Origin: Crocinitomicaceae bacterium
Lineage (GTDB): Bacteria; Bacteroidota; Bacteroidia; Flavobacteriales_D; Crocinitomicaceae
Reading direction: 5' to 3'
DNA: 64,000 bases
Assembly: GCA_029252405.1 (NCBI GenBank)
Contig: JAQXBM010000008.1
Span: forward strand, 56,859-120,858
Both the position numbers and the translations under genes were made by a program. Shown piece after piece: positions 7,708 through 16,192 of this stretch. The notes beneath the pieces are model-generated. The model was given only the letters and a program-made list of their open reading frames with translations. It searched no databases and was not told where the DNA came from. Positions within the stretch are counted from its first letter, which is position 1; each line of letters begins with the position of its first letter.

Positions 7708-8184
7708 ATGAAATTACATTTGTTACGTCATGGTAAAACCCAGCAGCAATCAACTACAGGACGAGATTACGATCGCGAGCTGAATGAAAAGGGCTTGGCG
7801 CAATGTCAAATGCTCGGAGAATACTTTAAAAAGATCGACTTGAGCTGCGAAACATGGTGTAGTTCTGCTAAGCGCACCAGACTTACTTATTCTAATGTTG
7901 CCAAAAAGCTTCGCTTGGATAAGATTGTGATGCGCGAAGATCTTTACCTCTGCTCGCGAAGCACCTTGCTTGAAGCGTTATGGGAGCGATCTGGAGATGA
8001 AGATTTACTCATCATTGGACACAATTTCGGAATTTCGGATTTGGCAACTTACCTCACCGATGTACGCATTGAATTGCGAACTGGCGGTTATATCTGCATT
8101 GAATTTGCTGATTTCCGCTGGGAAGAAGTTTCTCGTGGACTTGGCGTTATTTCGGATCAATATCGTCCGAAGGTGACTCTTTAG
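7708..8184 (+). CDS. sixA: SixA-like phosphohistidine phosphatase
   Basis: 158 residues, the usual length for SixA. The catalytic RHG motif is at residues 7-9 (LLRHGKT), and the second active-site histidine lies in LLIIGHNFGISDLATYL at about residue 105. The GRDYDRELNEKGLAQ segment is typical. SixA removes phosphate from phosphohistidine in Hpt domains or in the nitrogen phosphotransferase protein; the natural partner here is unknown. Cytoplasmic, no signal. The last 38 nt overlap the 3' end of the convergent rhomboid gene. Confidence 0.85.
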   Translation: MKLHLLRHGKTQQQSTTGRDYDRELNEKGLAQCQMLGEYFKKIDLSCETWCSSAKRTRLTYSNVAKKLRLDKIVMREDLYLCSRSTLLEALWERSGDEDLLIIGHNFGISDLATYLTDVRIELRTGGYICIEFADFRWEEVSRGLGVISDQYRPKVTL

Positions 8185-8965
8185 TATCGTCCTCCTTTTT
8201 GTTGGGTACGTAGTGATAAACGATCACATGCCCCTTCGCCATTCGCTCACGCTCCTCTTCTTGAAGTTTGGCGATGCGCACTTTTTCATTGTAAATCGCT
8301 TCGAAATCGGGCGGTTCAATTCCCAATTCTTTTTCGATTTCATAAATGTATTTAGGGGCTTGTGGTCCGCGTTTTCTATAAACCAAGGCCAATACTACTC
8401 CAGTAATTGCTCCAGCAAGGTGACCTTCCCAAGAGATATGAGGCTCAATCGGAAACAATCCCCACACCATCGAACCATAAACAAAGGCGACGAAAAGTGA
8501 AATTCCCTGCAGAGGAAGGTATTTCCTCAACACTCCAGAAGTAAACAAGAAAGCAGCCAAGGCGTACACTACTCCACTCATTCCAATGTGATAACTACTC
8601 GTATTCTCAGCGAAAATCCACAATCCAATTCCGGTGAACAACCACGACAGCACAAACACGCGAAATGCAATTTCTCGATAATAATAAATGAGCGCACCCA
8701 ATAAAATTGCTGTTGGAACCGAATTGTTCACGATGTGTCCAATTTCATGTTTCGAGTGAAGCAAGGGCATTAATAAAATACCACCAAGCGTATCTGTTGA
8801 TTTTGGAATTACTCCATATTTATAAAAATGTACATCTGGGAAAAGATGATCTGACCAATAGACCATCCACAAGACAATCAACAATAATGTTGGGTAAACG
8901 ATCGCTTCAATAGCTGATCCGAACTGATGTGTTTGTCGTTGTATTTGCACGCTGATAGTCGTCAA
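8147..8965 (-). CDS. rhomboid-family intramembrane serine protease
   Basis: 272 residues with about six hydrophobic helices. The catalytic dyad is visible: Ser130 in HIGMSG and His182 in ISWEGHLAGAITG. An upstream HIVNN element near residues 77-81 matches the HxxxN region that helps form the oxyanion hole. Rhomboids cut membrane proteins inside or near the bilayer. The C-terminal ~75 residues are a soluble, highly charged tail (AKLQEEERERMAKGH) ending in an acidic stretch. Substrate unknown. Its 3' end overlaps sixA. Confidence 0.88.
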   Translation of the reverse strand: MTTISVQIQRQTHQFGSAIEAIVYPTLLLIVLWMVYWSDHLFPDVHFYKYGVIPKSTDTLGGILLMPLLHSKHEIGHIVNNSVPTAILLGALIYYYREIAFRVFVLSWLFTGIGLWIFAENTSSYHIGMSGVVYALAAFLFTSGVLRKYLPLQGISLFVAFVYGSMVWGLFPIEPHISWEGHLAGAITGVVLALVYRKRGPQAPKYIYEIEKELGIEPPDFEAIYNEKVRIAKLQEEERERMAKGHVIVYHYVPNKKEDDTKESPSDDIDPK

Positions 8966-9009
8966 CTATTGTGCCTAGGAAATTTTACTGCCAAGTTGAC
9001 AGCAAGCAA

Positions 9010-9399
9010 TTATCTGCGCTTCTTCTTTTTCAAGTCTGCCAAGGGCTGCGGATACATCCCGTCGCGTGCAATTTTCTTCCCTCGTTTGTAGACAAGGATG
9101 CGTTCATTCGCCATTTGCCCAGTCATTGTTGCGTCCAAAAGGTAATAAGTGTCGGCTTCAAACATCACTACGTATGTTCCCTGCAACTTGCGATCTCCGA
9201 TTGTTGTATAAATGAATGATTTCCCGATTGTAACGGTAATTGTCGCTTCGTCCACATCCACAACTTCTAGCGCTGAACCCATTGAATACGCGGGTATCAC
9301 GCCTTCATACTTCGCTAAGTATTTGCGTTTGAGTTTGATTTTCTTTTGAGCACTCAGCCCAAATGGAACAACCAAAAGGAGTACAACAATCCATTTCAT
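9010..9399 (-). CDS. small secreted protein, unknown function
   Basis: 129 residues with a clear Sec signal (MKWIVVLLLVVPFGLSAQ) and a mature domain of about 110 residues. The mature part is very basic at both ends (KKIKLKRKYLAKY and LADLKKKKRR) with beta strands between (ATITVTIGKSFIYTTIG). No lipobox, sorting domain or catalytic motif. A periplasmic or secreted basic protein is all that can be said. It lies between the rhomboid gene (same strand) and divergent thyA. Confidence 0.65.
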   Translation of the reverse strand: MKWIVVLLLVVPFGLSAQKKIKLKRKYLAKYEGVIPAYSMGSALEVVDVDEATITVTIGKSFIYTTIGDRKLQGTYVVMFEADTYYLLDATMTGQMANERILVYKRGKKIARDGMYPQPLADLKKKKRR

Positions 9400-9530
9400 G
9401 AGTCTAAGTTACAAAAATCTCCATCGACTCGAAATAAGATATTTTTCAACCAACACAATCACTTACCAACATTTGCTTTTAGAATCGAAGTAAATGCAGT
9501 ACTTTTCGGACGCTCAAAAAGCACAATTAG

Positions 9531-10325
9531 ATGAAAGAATATCACGACTTACTCCAGCACATTTTAGACAACGGATCTCAGAAAGGCGATCGCACGGGAA
9601 CGGGAACAATTTCAGTTTTCGGATACCAAATGCGTTTCGATTTATCTAAAGGATTTCCAGTTGTCACTACGAAGAAATTGCACCTTCGCTCAATCATTCA
9701 CGAACTTCTTTGGTTCTTGCAGGGCGATACGAATATCAAGTATTTGAAGGAGAATAAAGTGCGTATTTGGGACGAATGGGCAGATAAAAATGGGGATCTT
9801 GGCCCAGTTTATGGACATCAATGGAGAAGTTGGCCGAATGGAGATGGTGGAACGATTGATCAAATCACAAAGTTGGTAGATCAAATCAAAAACAATCCAA
9901 ATTCCCGTCGACACATTGTTTCTGCATGGAATGTCGCGGATGTTGAGAACATGGCTTTACCGCCTTGTCACACCTTATTTCAATTCTATGTTGCAGACGG
10001 TAAGTTAAGTTGTCAGTTGTACCAACGAAGCGCTGATACGTTTTTGGGTGTTCCTTTCAACATTGCTTCTTATGCACTATTAACAATGATGTTGGCTCAG
10101 GTGTGTAACCTTGAACCAGGGGATTTCGTTCATACTTTTGGGGATGCCCACTTGTATAACAATCATTTGGAACAGACGGAATTGCAATTAAGCAGAGAGA
10201 TTCGTCCGTTACCAACAATGAAACTCAACCCAGAAGTTAATGACATATTCTCTTTTAAATACGAAGACTTTGAATTACTCAACTATGATCCACATCCAAC
10301 GATCAAAGCTCCGATTGCTGTTTAA
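9531..10325 (+). CDS. thyA: thymidylate synthase
   Basis: 264 residues, the classical length, with catalytic Cys146 in [12 protein letters not shown], the same position as in the E. coli enzyme. Arg21 for phosphate binding lies in GDRTGTGT, and the dUMP-binding segments RRHIVSAWN and [12 protein letters not shown] are intact. The enzyme methylates dUMP to dTMP with methylene-tetrahydrofolate, releasing dihydrofolate. The folA gene two genes downstream recycles that product. The 3' end overlaps the capA-like gene by 41 nt, so the genes are probably cotranscribed. Confidence 0.97.
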   Translation: MKEYHDLLQHILDNGSQKGDRTGTGTISVFGYQMRFDLSKGFPVVTTKKLHLRSIIHELLWFLQGDTNIKYLKENKVRIWDEWADKNGDLGPVYGHQWRSWPNGDGGTIDQITKLVDQIKNNPNSRRHIVSAWNVADVENMALPPCHTLFQFYVADGKLSCQLYQRSADTFLGVPFNIASYALLTMMLAQVCNLEPGDFVHTFGDAHLYNNHLEQTELQLSREIRPLPTMKLNPEVNDIFSFKYEDFELLNYDPHPTIKAPIAV

Positions 10326-11691
10326 AGTTCTCTCAGTCTTCTTGGCGGTAAACGTCAGCTTTTTCTCCTTTGGACAAGAAGAAAACCCAAAACTTTCACT
10401 TCTTTTTGTAGGTGATGTGATGCAGCACGATGGTCAAATTGATGCCGCTTACAACTCAAAAACGAAGGAATACGAATACGATGACGGATTTAAATTCATC
10501 AAACCAATCATTAACGAGTACGATATTCGCGTTGCCAATTTAGAGGTGACTTTGGCGGGAAAACCATTCAAAGGATACCCTCAATTTTCCGCTCCAGATG
10601 AACTTTCTGAAGTGCTGGTTAATTCAGGGTTTAACGTCATTCTTACTTCAAATAATCACTCCTGTGATCGTGGTTCGAAAGGCGTCATTCGCACCTTGGA
10701 TGTTCTCGATGAATTGGGTGTTCCTCATACTGGAACGTTTCGTAATCAAAAGGAACGCGACGATAATTATCCATTGGTTGTAGAGAAAAATGGGCTAAAA
10801 GTGGCCATGCTGAATTACACCTATGGAACGAATGGATTATCTGTTGCGAAGCCGTTAATCATCAACTACATTGATAGTGTCATCATCAAAGAAGACATTG
10901 CCAAAGCGAAATCGATGGGGGTCGATTATATAGTTTGCAACATGCACTGGGGCAAGGAATACAAACCACTTCCAAATGGCTACCAAAAACGCTACGAAGC
11001 TGTTTGTTATCGAGCTGGTGCGGATATGGTGATTGGTGGTCATCCTCACGTGGTGCAGCCGATTGAAAAGAAGAAAGTGTACAATCAAGATAAATTGACG
11101 ATTTGGTCGCTTGGGAATTTCGTATCGAACATGCAAACACGCACTACTCGTGGCGGAGTGATGCTTGGAGCGCACATCGCAAAGGAAAAAGGAAAAGTAA
11201 TTTTGGGAGATGTGAATCATCACTTCGTTTACGTTATGAAGCGGAAAGAAGGTACTGTGACACAATACTACATCTTGCCTGATTTTGATTACAACAAGCA
11301 CCGTGTGAACTTCGTGTCGGCTGTTGAAGCTCAACGCATGAAGGATTTCTTTTCTGATAGCCGCAAATTGTACAATGCTGAGAACAAAGGCGAGGTAGTG
11401 GAAAAAATTGTTGATCCAAATTCTGTGATTGGACAAAGCTTCAAGCAAATGCTCACAAGTTATTATTCAGTCAAGGTTGGAGCGAATGGTTCAGAGCTTA
11501 TGACGAACGACTTATTGGGACATTATTTCCACAGAACGGTTGACCAAAAAGGACTTCGGAATTATCTGTCGGGAATGTATTTCGATCAAAACATGGCGAA
11601 AGGTCACAAAAACTTCTTGCGCGATTGCGGTATTGAAGGAGTATCACTTGTACTTGTCACTCCGGAAGGAATTAAAACTGTTACTGAATGA
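10285..11691 (+). CDS. CapA-family metallophosphatase-fold protein
   Basis: 468 residues from the ATG at 10285; another possible start lies further 5'. A hydrophobic signal segment ([20 protein letters not shown]) leads to the mature domain. PGA_cap motifs follow in order: [41 protein letters not shown] and [12 protein letters not shown], the metal ligands of a calcineurin-like fold. CapA proteins are linked to poly-gamma-glutamate capsule attachment, but no capBC genes are here, so another envelope role is likely. The start lies inside thyA and the stop overlaps the folA start (ATGA). Confidence 0.85.
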   Translation: MIHIQRSKLRLLFKVLSVFLAVNVSFFSFGQEENPKLSLLFVGDVMQHDGQIDAAYNSKTKEYEYDDGFKFIKPIINEYDIRVANLEVTLAGKPFKGYPQFSAPDELSEVLVNSGFNVILTSNNHSCDRGSKGVIRTLDVLDELGVPHTGTFRNQKERDDNYPLVVEKNGLKVAMLNYTYGTNGLSVAKPLIINYIDSVIIKEDIAKAKSMGVDYIVCNMHWGKEYKPLPNGYQKRYEAVCYRAGADMVIGGHPHVVQPIEKKKVYNQDKLTIWSLGNFVSNMQTRTTRGGVMLGAHIAKEKGKVILGDVNHHFVYVMKRKEGTVTQYYILPDFDYNKHRVNFVSAVEAQRMKDFFSDSRKLYNAENKGEVVEKIVDPNSVIGQSFKQMLTSYYSVKVGANGSELMTNDLLGHYFHRTVDQKGLRNYLSGMYFDQNMAKGHKNFLRDCGIEGVSLVLVTPEGIKTVTE

Positions 11692-12194
11692 AAACATCCT
11701 TGATCGTTGCCATGGACACGGACCGTGGAATTGGAAAAAACAATGATTTAATGTGGCACCTGCCGAATGATATGCGCTTTTTCAAGGAAACAACTGCAGG
11801 TCATGTCGTGGTTATGGGACGCAAGAATTACGAGTCTATTCCAGAAAAATACAGACCACTTCCGAACAGAGAAAACGTTGTTCTCACTCGAAATGAATCC
11901 TACGTAGCGGACGATTGCAACATCTTTCACTCTTTGGAAGAATGCTTGAACTACTACAAATCAGAAGAAGAACGCACAATTTTCATCATTGGAGGCGGGG
12001 AAATTTACCGTCAAGCCTTAGAATTGGATGCTGTTGAAGAAATGTACATCTCACACATTAATCATTCATACGGGGCTGATACTTTCTTTCCAGAATTTGA
12101 TTTGAAAAAGTGGGCGGTTGAAAGCATTTTGGAACAACCGAAAGATGATCGTCATAAGGCGAGTTTTTCAGTTATGCACTATACGAAGAAGTAA
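11688..12194 (+). CDS. folA: dihydrofolate reductase
   Basis: 168 residues, typical. The N-terminus SLIVAMDTDRGIGKNNDLMWHLPND holds the Met20-like loop and acidic Asp28. NADPH-binding VVVMGRKNYESIP and the glycine pair in IFIIGGGEIYRQAL are present. It reduces dihydrofolate to tetrahydrofolate, restoring the cofactor used by ThyA. It is translationally coupled to the capA-like gene through an ATGA overlap. No extra domain. Confidence 0.97.
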   Translation: MKTSLIVAMDTDRGIGKNNDLMWHLPNDMRFFKETTAGHVVVMGRKNYESIPEKYRPLPNRENVVLTRNESYVADDCNIFHSLEECLNYYKSEEERTIFIIGGGEIYRQALELDAVEEMYISHINHSYGADTFFPEFDLKKWAVESILEQPKDDRHKASFSVMHYTKK

Positions 12195-12296
12195 GTAGTT
12201 GAATTCTTCAAAAGCGACCTAGTCATCTTTTCCATTAACCCTCCAATTATCGTTTTTCTGATCTCCTTGTATTTAATATATTTTCTCAAATAAGCG

Positions 12297-12304
12297 TATA
12301 TTTG
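12297..12304 (+). promoter_or_regulatory. TAnnTTTG -7 box for the type III PKS operon
   Basis: TATATTTG lies about 35 nt upstream of the GTG start of the first biosynthetic gene. This suggests the four-gene cluster has its own promoter rather than depending on folA read-through. Confidence 0.55.
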
Positions 12305-12338
12305 AAGTGGAAGGCACTCTTCTTCCTGACAAAAAACC

Positions 12339-13229
12339 GTGCAATACGTGTCACTAATTCCAGATAAAAACACCATCAAGTTATTGCGAATTCCCTTTTC
12401 GCTTTTTTTAATGCCCATTTTTATTTTGGCTTTGAGTCAGAGTCCAGAACCCAATGTTTTTTATTCAATTTTGTCGTTCTTGATCATCCATTTGTTAGTA
12501 TATCCAGCGAGTAATGGATACAACAGCTACATCGACAAAGACGAGACCAGCATAGGCGGACTTGAAAAACCACCAATGCCCACAAAAGCATTGTTTTATT
12601 TGACTTTAGTAATGGACTCGGTCGCTATTTTACTTTCGTTTATTTTTATCCATTGGATTTTTGCGGTATGCATTCTCGCCTATATTCTTGCTTCGCGCGC
12701 TTACAGTTCGAAGCAAATTCGCTTGAAGAAATATCCCTTGATCGGTTTTTTAATTGTGGTCGTTTTCCAAGGAGCTTTTACGTATTACATGTCCAACTTT
12801 GGAATTAATGGAACGTCACTGACATTCTCAAGCTCAGATATCTACATCATGCTCGCTTGTTCTTTGCAAATCGCTGGTGCTTATCCTTTAACACAAATCT
12901 ATCAGCATGAAGCAGATTTAGCCGATGGTGTTACGACACTTAGTTATAAATTGGGATACAAAGGGACATTTATCTTCACGGGGATTCTGTTCTTCATTTG
13001 TACGATTTTCTATTTTCTCTATTTTCAATCTATTGGTAGCTTGAATCAATTTTTTATCCTACTATTCTTCTTTGCTCCTATATTGGTTTTCTTCAATATC
13101 TGGTTCATCAAAACGATGAAAAATCTCGAAGAAGCGAATTTCAAAAACACCATGCGAATGAACGCCATTGCATCTATATGCATGAGTTCCTGCTTTATCA
13201 TTTTAACCGTTTTAAATCATAGCGCTTGA
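12339..13229 (+). CDS. UbiA-family prenyltransferase
   Basis: 296 residues from a GTG at 12339; no earlier ATG fits and the promoter box is just upstream. About eight to nine membrane helices. The first acidic motif is a variant, YNSYIDKDE (Asn62, Asp66, Asp68), followed by SIGGLEKPP. The second is YQHEADLADGVTTL, near residue 200. UbiA enzymes move a prenyl chain from its diphosphate onto an aromatic or lipid acceptor inside the membrane. The next gene is a type III polyketide synthase, so its aromatic product is the likely acceptor (inference). The stop overlaps the PKS start (TTGA). Confidence 0.85.
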   Translation: MQYVSLIPDKNTIKLLRIPFSLFLMPIFILALSQSPEPNVFYSILSFLIIHLLVYPASNGYNSYIDKDETSIGGLEKPPMPTKALFYLTLVMDSVAILLSFIFIHWIFAVCILAYILASRAYSSKQIRLKKYPLIGFLIVVVFQGAFTYYMSNFGINGTSLTFSSSDIYIMLACSLQIAGAYPLTQIYQHEADLADGVTTLSYKLGYKGTFIFTGILFFICTIFYFLYFQSIGSLNQFFILLFFFAPILVFFNIWFIKTMKNLEEANFKNTMRMNAIASICMSSCFIILTVLNHSA

Positions 13230-14308
13230 GTTACATTTCAGCCATAGAAACTTCTTTACCTGCCCATTGTCACACGCAAAAAGCGATGTCAGATTTCTAT
13301 GCCAATTCCACAGATGATTTAACGGCCCGAAGAAAAATCCACACCGTAGCTCGCAAGGCGGCTATTGATACGCGCTATTCGGTATTGGATGACTTCAGCA
13401 AAAAACCAGAAGACTTCACCTTTTTCAGTAAAAACCGACAGATTGAGCCTGAACCGAGCTTGGGTCAGCGCATGAGTTGTTTTCGGGTTGAAGCCCTCAA
13501 CTTATCGATGGAAGCGATTAACAAAATTCAGAACATTGAAAAGATTAAGGAGTCCATTACTCACGTGATCACTGTTACCTGCACGGGGTTGTTCACTCCG
13601 GGGCTGGACATTGAAATCATCAAAGAATTAAATCTCAAGCCTACGACTCAGCGTAGCAGCATCAATTTTATGGGATGCAACGCCGCTATTTTGGCTTTAA
13701 ATAGTGCGAATAATATTTGCAACAGCATTCCCAATTCAAAAGTGCTGGTTGTTTGTGTGGAACTCTGCACACTCCACTTTCAAAAAAATTACTCGGATGA
13801 TTATATCCTTTCTACTGCACTATTCGCAGACGGATGTGCGGCCGTGATTGTAGATTCTGAACCCTCAAACGAAACGATGAATCTGGAGATTAAACATTTC
13901 GATTCAATGATCATTCATGAAGGTTTTCAAGAAATGGCTTGGGAAATCACCGAGAAAGGATTCATAATGAATTTGACATCTTACGTTTCAGACTTGATTA
14001 ATGGAAACATGACTAAATTTCTGTCTTCATTGAAAGTAGAAAAAGAATCCATTGATTATTGGGCGATTCATCCAGGGGGAAAGAAGATTCTAGATGATTT
14101 CAAAAACACCCTTGAATTGAATCCAAGCGAGCTTCATCATTCCTACGATGTGTTGAGACAATTAGGAAATATGTCTTCCGCAACCATTTTGTTTGTGTTG
14201 AAAGCACTGATTGATGGCAACACATCTGCAAAAAAGGGAGAGCAGATCTTCTCTGCTGCCTTCGGCCCGGGGTTGAGCGTTGAAACTATGCGTTTACAGT
14301 ATGTTTAA
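13226..14308 (+). CDS. type III polyketide synthase
   Basis: 360 residues, normal for chalcone-synthase-like enzymes. The catalytic triad is complete: Cys151 (NFMGCNAA), His282 (WAIHPGGKK) and Asn315 (QLGNMSSAT). The closing motif FGPGLSVETM is intact. These homodimers extend an acyl starter with malonyl-CoA and cyclise it, often to resorcinols or pyrones; starter and product cannot be read from sequence. It starts with TTG at 13226 inside the UbiA stop (TTGA), and the N-terminus SYISAIETSLPAH supports that start. It ends 8 nt inside the methyltransferase gene. Confidence 0.93.
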   Translation: MSYISAIETSLPAHCHTQKAMSDFYANSTDDLTARRKIHTVARKAAIDTRYSVLDDFSKKPEDFTFFSKNRQIEPEPSLGQRMSCFRVEALNLSMEAINKIQNIEKIKESITHVITVTCTGLFTPGLDIEIIKELNLKPTTQRSSINFMGCNAAILALNSANNICNSIPNSKVLVVCVELCTLHFQKNYSDDYILSTALFADGCAAVIVDSEPSNETMNLEIKHFDSMIIHEGFQEMAWEITEKGFIMNLTSYVSDLINGNMTKFLSSLKVEKESIDYWAIHPGGKKILDDFKNTLELNPSELHHSYDVLRQLGNMSSATILFVLKALIDGNTSAKKGEQIFSAAFGPGLSVETMRLQYV

Positions 14309-14990
14309 AGAACGGAGTCATAAAAAGGAACTACTTGACGGTGAAAACATCCCCGAAAAAGATCTATTTCAAAACTTAAAAGAACTCGACAGGATCAATC
14401 ATTTATTGGGTGGATATTCCATTACATTTAAAGCCTTAAAAAAAGTATTGACCGAGGATAAATCTTACACCATTGTTGATATTGGATCAGGAGGTGGAGA
14501 CACCTTGAAACGCATTTTTTCCTGGTCAAAAAAGCAAAATCTGAAGGTGAATTTGGTCGGCGTTGATCTAAAACAAACCTGCATTGATTATTCAGAACAG
14601 AACAATCCACATCCTGAAATAACGTTCATCTGCGACGATTATCGTTCTCTGCAATCTCATTTAACTCAATTGGATGTGATCCATGCGTGTTTGTTCTGCC
14701 ATCACCTAAGTTCAAAGGAAATTACTGAACTTATTCAATTCGCGATGAAGCAAAACGCAACTCTGGTCATCAATGATTTACAGCGAAATTGGTTTGCCTA
14801 CTATTCCATCAAAGTTTTAACGCGTATTTTCTCCAAATCCTTTTTAGTCAAAAATGATGCTCCCCTTTCTGTTTTACGCGGTTTTGTAAAGAGTGAATTG
14901 CTCGATATTTTAAAAAAATCTGGCGCTAAAAACTATTCTGTCCGATACAAATGGGCGTTCCGTTATGAAGTGATTGTCTATGCAAAATGA
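14301..14990 (+). CDS. class I SAM-dependent methyltransferase
   Basis: 229 residues from the ATG at 14301, which overlaps the PKS stop by 8 nt; a TTG at 14280 would lengthen the overlap without benefit. The SAM-binding glycine loop is DIGSGGGDT (residues 60-67), followed by the acidic end of strand 2 (LVGVDLK) and a CHHLSS segment after strand 4. The region NDLQRNWFAYYSIKVLTR near residues 165-180 is typical of small-molecule methyltransferases in such clusters. Predicted to O- or C-methylate the polyketide. The stop overlaps the FAD oxidoreductase start by 11 nt. Confidence 0.88.
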   Translation: MFKERSHKKELLDGENIPEKDLFQNLKELDRINHLLGGYSITFKALKKVLTEDKSYTIVDIGSGGGDTLKRIFSWSKKQNLKVNLVGVDLKQTCIDYSEQNNPHPEITFICDDYRSLQSHLTQLDVIHACLFCHHLSSKEITELIQFAMKQNATLVINDLQRNWFAYYSIKVLTRIFSKSFLVKNDAPLSVLRGFVKSELLDILKKSGAKNYSVRYKWAFRYEVIVYAK

Positions 14991-16101
14991 TCCAAAACAA
15001 GTTGATTGCATCATTATTGGTGGTGGTTTAGCTGGACTGACCTTGGCCATTCAATTGGCAAAGAATAAACGCAGCGTACTCTTGATGGAAAAAAACAGCT
15101 ATCCCTTTCAAAAAGTCTGCGGCGAATACATCTCTATGGAAAGTTGGGATTTCTTGGAGTCGCTGGGAGCCAATTTGGGAGAATTAAACTTACCAAAGAT
15201 CAATCAACTGCGGGTTTCTGCGCACGCGGGATTTGCGATCGAATCGGAACTTGAAATGGGTGGTTTTGGGATTCGACGATATACCTTGGATCATCGTTTG
15301 GCTGAATTAGCAAGGGAAACTGGCGTTGAAGTCCTTGAAAATTGCACCGCGCTGGATGTTGAACTCACGAATGGAATTTATTCCGTTAAAGCCACAAAAG
15401 GAACGTTCAATGCAACAATAGTTTGCGGAAGTTATGGCAAAATAGATCCGAGTTTTGTGGAACGGAAAGGGCATGGAAAAGGAAAATACATAGGCGTGAA
15501 ATATCACATCAAACGCTCTTTTCCTGACGACCTCATCGAACTGCACAACTTTAAAAATGGCTATTGCGGGATTTCAAAGGTAGATGACGAACAATATTGT
15601 CTTTGTTACCTGACGACAACTAAAAACCTCAATGAGAATGGAAATAACATCAAGCAAATGGAACAAAACGTTTTGATGAAAAACCCATTCCTTCGAACGT
15701 ACTTCTCCGAATCTGAATTTGTGAATGAAAAACCAATCGCGATTAGTCAGATAGGATTCAGAAAAAAAACCACTTGTCAGAACCACGTTATTCTGCTCGG
15801 AGATGCTGCCGGGGCGATTGCTCCACTGTGTGGAAACGGCATGAGCATCGCGATGAGATCATCCAAAATTCTAGCTGCTCATTTGGATGACTTTTTCACT
15901 CAAACAATAACCAAGCAAGAACTGATCGATCGCTATACAAAAGACTGGAATGGAAATTTTTCCTTCCGAATTAAGACCGGCTTTTACCTTCAGAAACTAT
16001 TCGGGAAACGATTGACGACCTTATGGATGCTCAAACTGCTGAACAAAACACCCAAATTATTGCGGAAAATTGTTCGAATGACCCACGGGGAAAAGTTCTA
16101 A
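14980..16101 (+). CDS. FAD-dependent oxidoreductase (geranylgeranyl-reductase-like)
   Basis: 373 residues from the ATG at 14980. The N-terminal Rossmann motif is CIIIGGGLAGLTLAI (residues 10-24). It is followed by a glutamate ending strand 2 (LLMEK), KVCGEYIS, and later ILLGDAAGAIAPLCGNGMSI, the flavin ribityl-binding GD motif. This group includes aromatic hydroxylases and prenyl-chain reductases. In this locus it may oxidise the polyketide ring or saturate a prenyl chain; which one cannot be decided. Last gene of the four-gene unit, overlapping the methyltransferase by 11 nt. Downstream lies a hairpin shared with the convergent operon. Confidence 0.9.
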   Translation: MQNDPKQVDCIIIGGGLAGLTLAIQLAKNKRSVLLMEKNSYPFQKVCGEYISMESWDFLESLGANLGELNLPKINQLRVSAHAGFAIESELEMGGFGIRRYTLDHRLAELARETGVEVLENCTALDVELTNGIYSVKATKGTFNATIVCGSYGKIDPSFVERKGHGKGKYIGVKYHIKRSFPDDLIELHNFKNGYCGISKVDDEQYCLCYLTTTKNLNENGNNIKQMEQNVLMKNPFLRTYFSESEFVNEKPIAISQIGFRKKTTCQNHVILLGDAAGAIAPLCGNGMSIAMRSSKILAAHLDDFFTQTITKQELIDRYTKDWNGNFSFRIKTGFYLQKLFGKRLTTLWMLKLLNKTPKLLRKIVRMTHGEKF

Positions 16102-16124
16102 GTGGACATTATTTCAATATCTCT

Positions 16125-16167
16125 TCCAAAAAAAGAAAAAACCCATTCTACCGAAGTAAGAATGGGC
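16125..16167 (-). terminator. intrinsic terminator for the YHYH/MbnPH operon
   Basis: An 8-bp stem (16142-16149 with 16159-16166) and a 9-nt loop are followed on the minus strand by a long T-rich tract (complement of the A-run 16127-16141). It may also help end the convergent PKS operon, but the plus-strand T-tract is short. Confidence 0.75.
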
Positions 16168-16192
16168 TTTCAGAAGTCAACGCTAAATTAAC

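Noticed and set aside
10855..11448. A 197-codon antisense frame inside the capA-like gene.
   Set aside because: Shadow of the conserved metallophosphatase frame, with no start signal or domain of its own.
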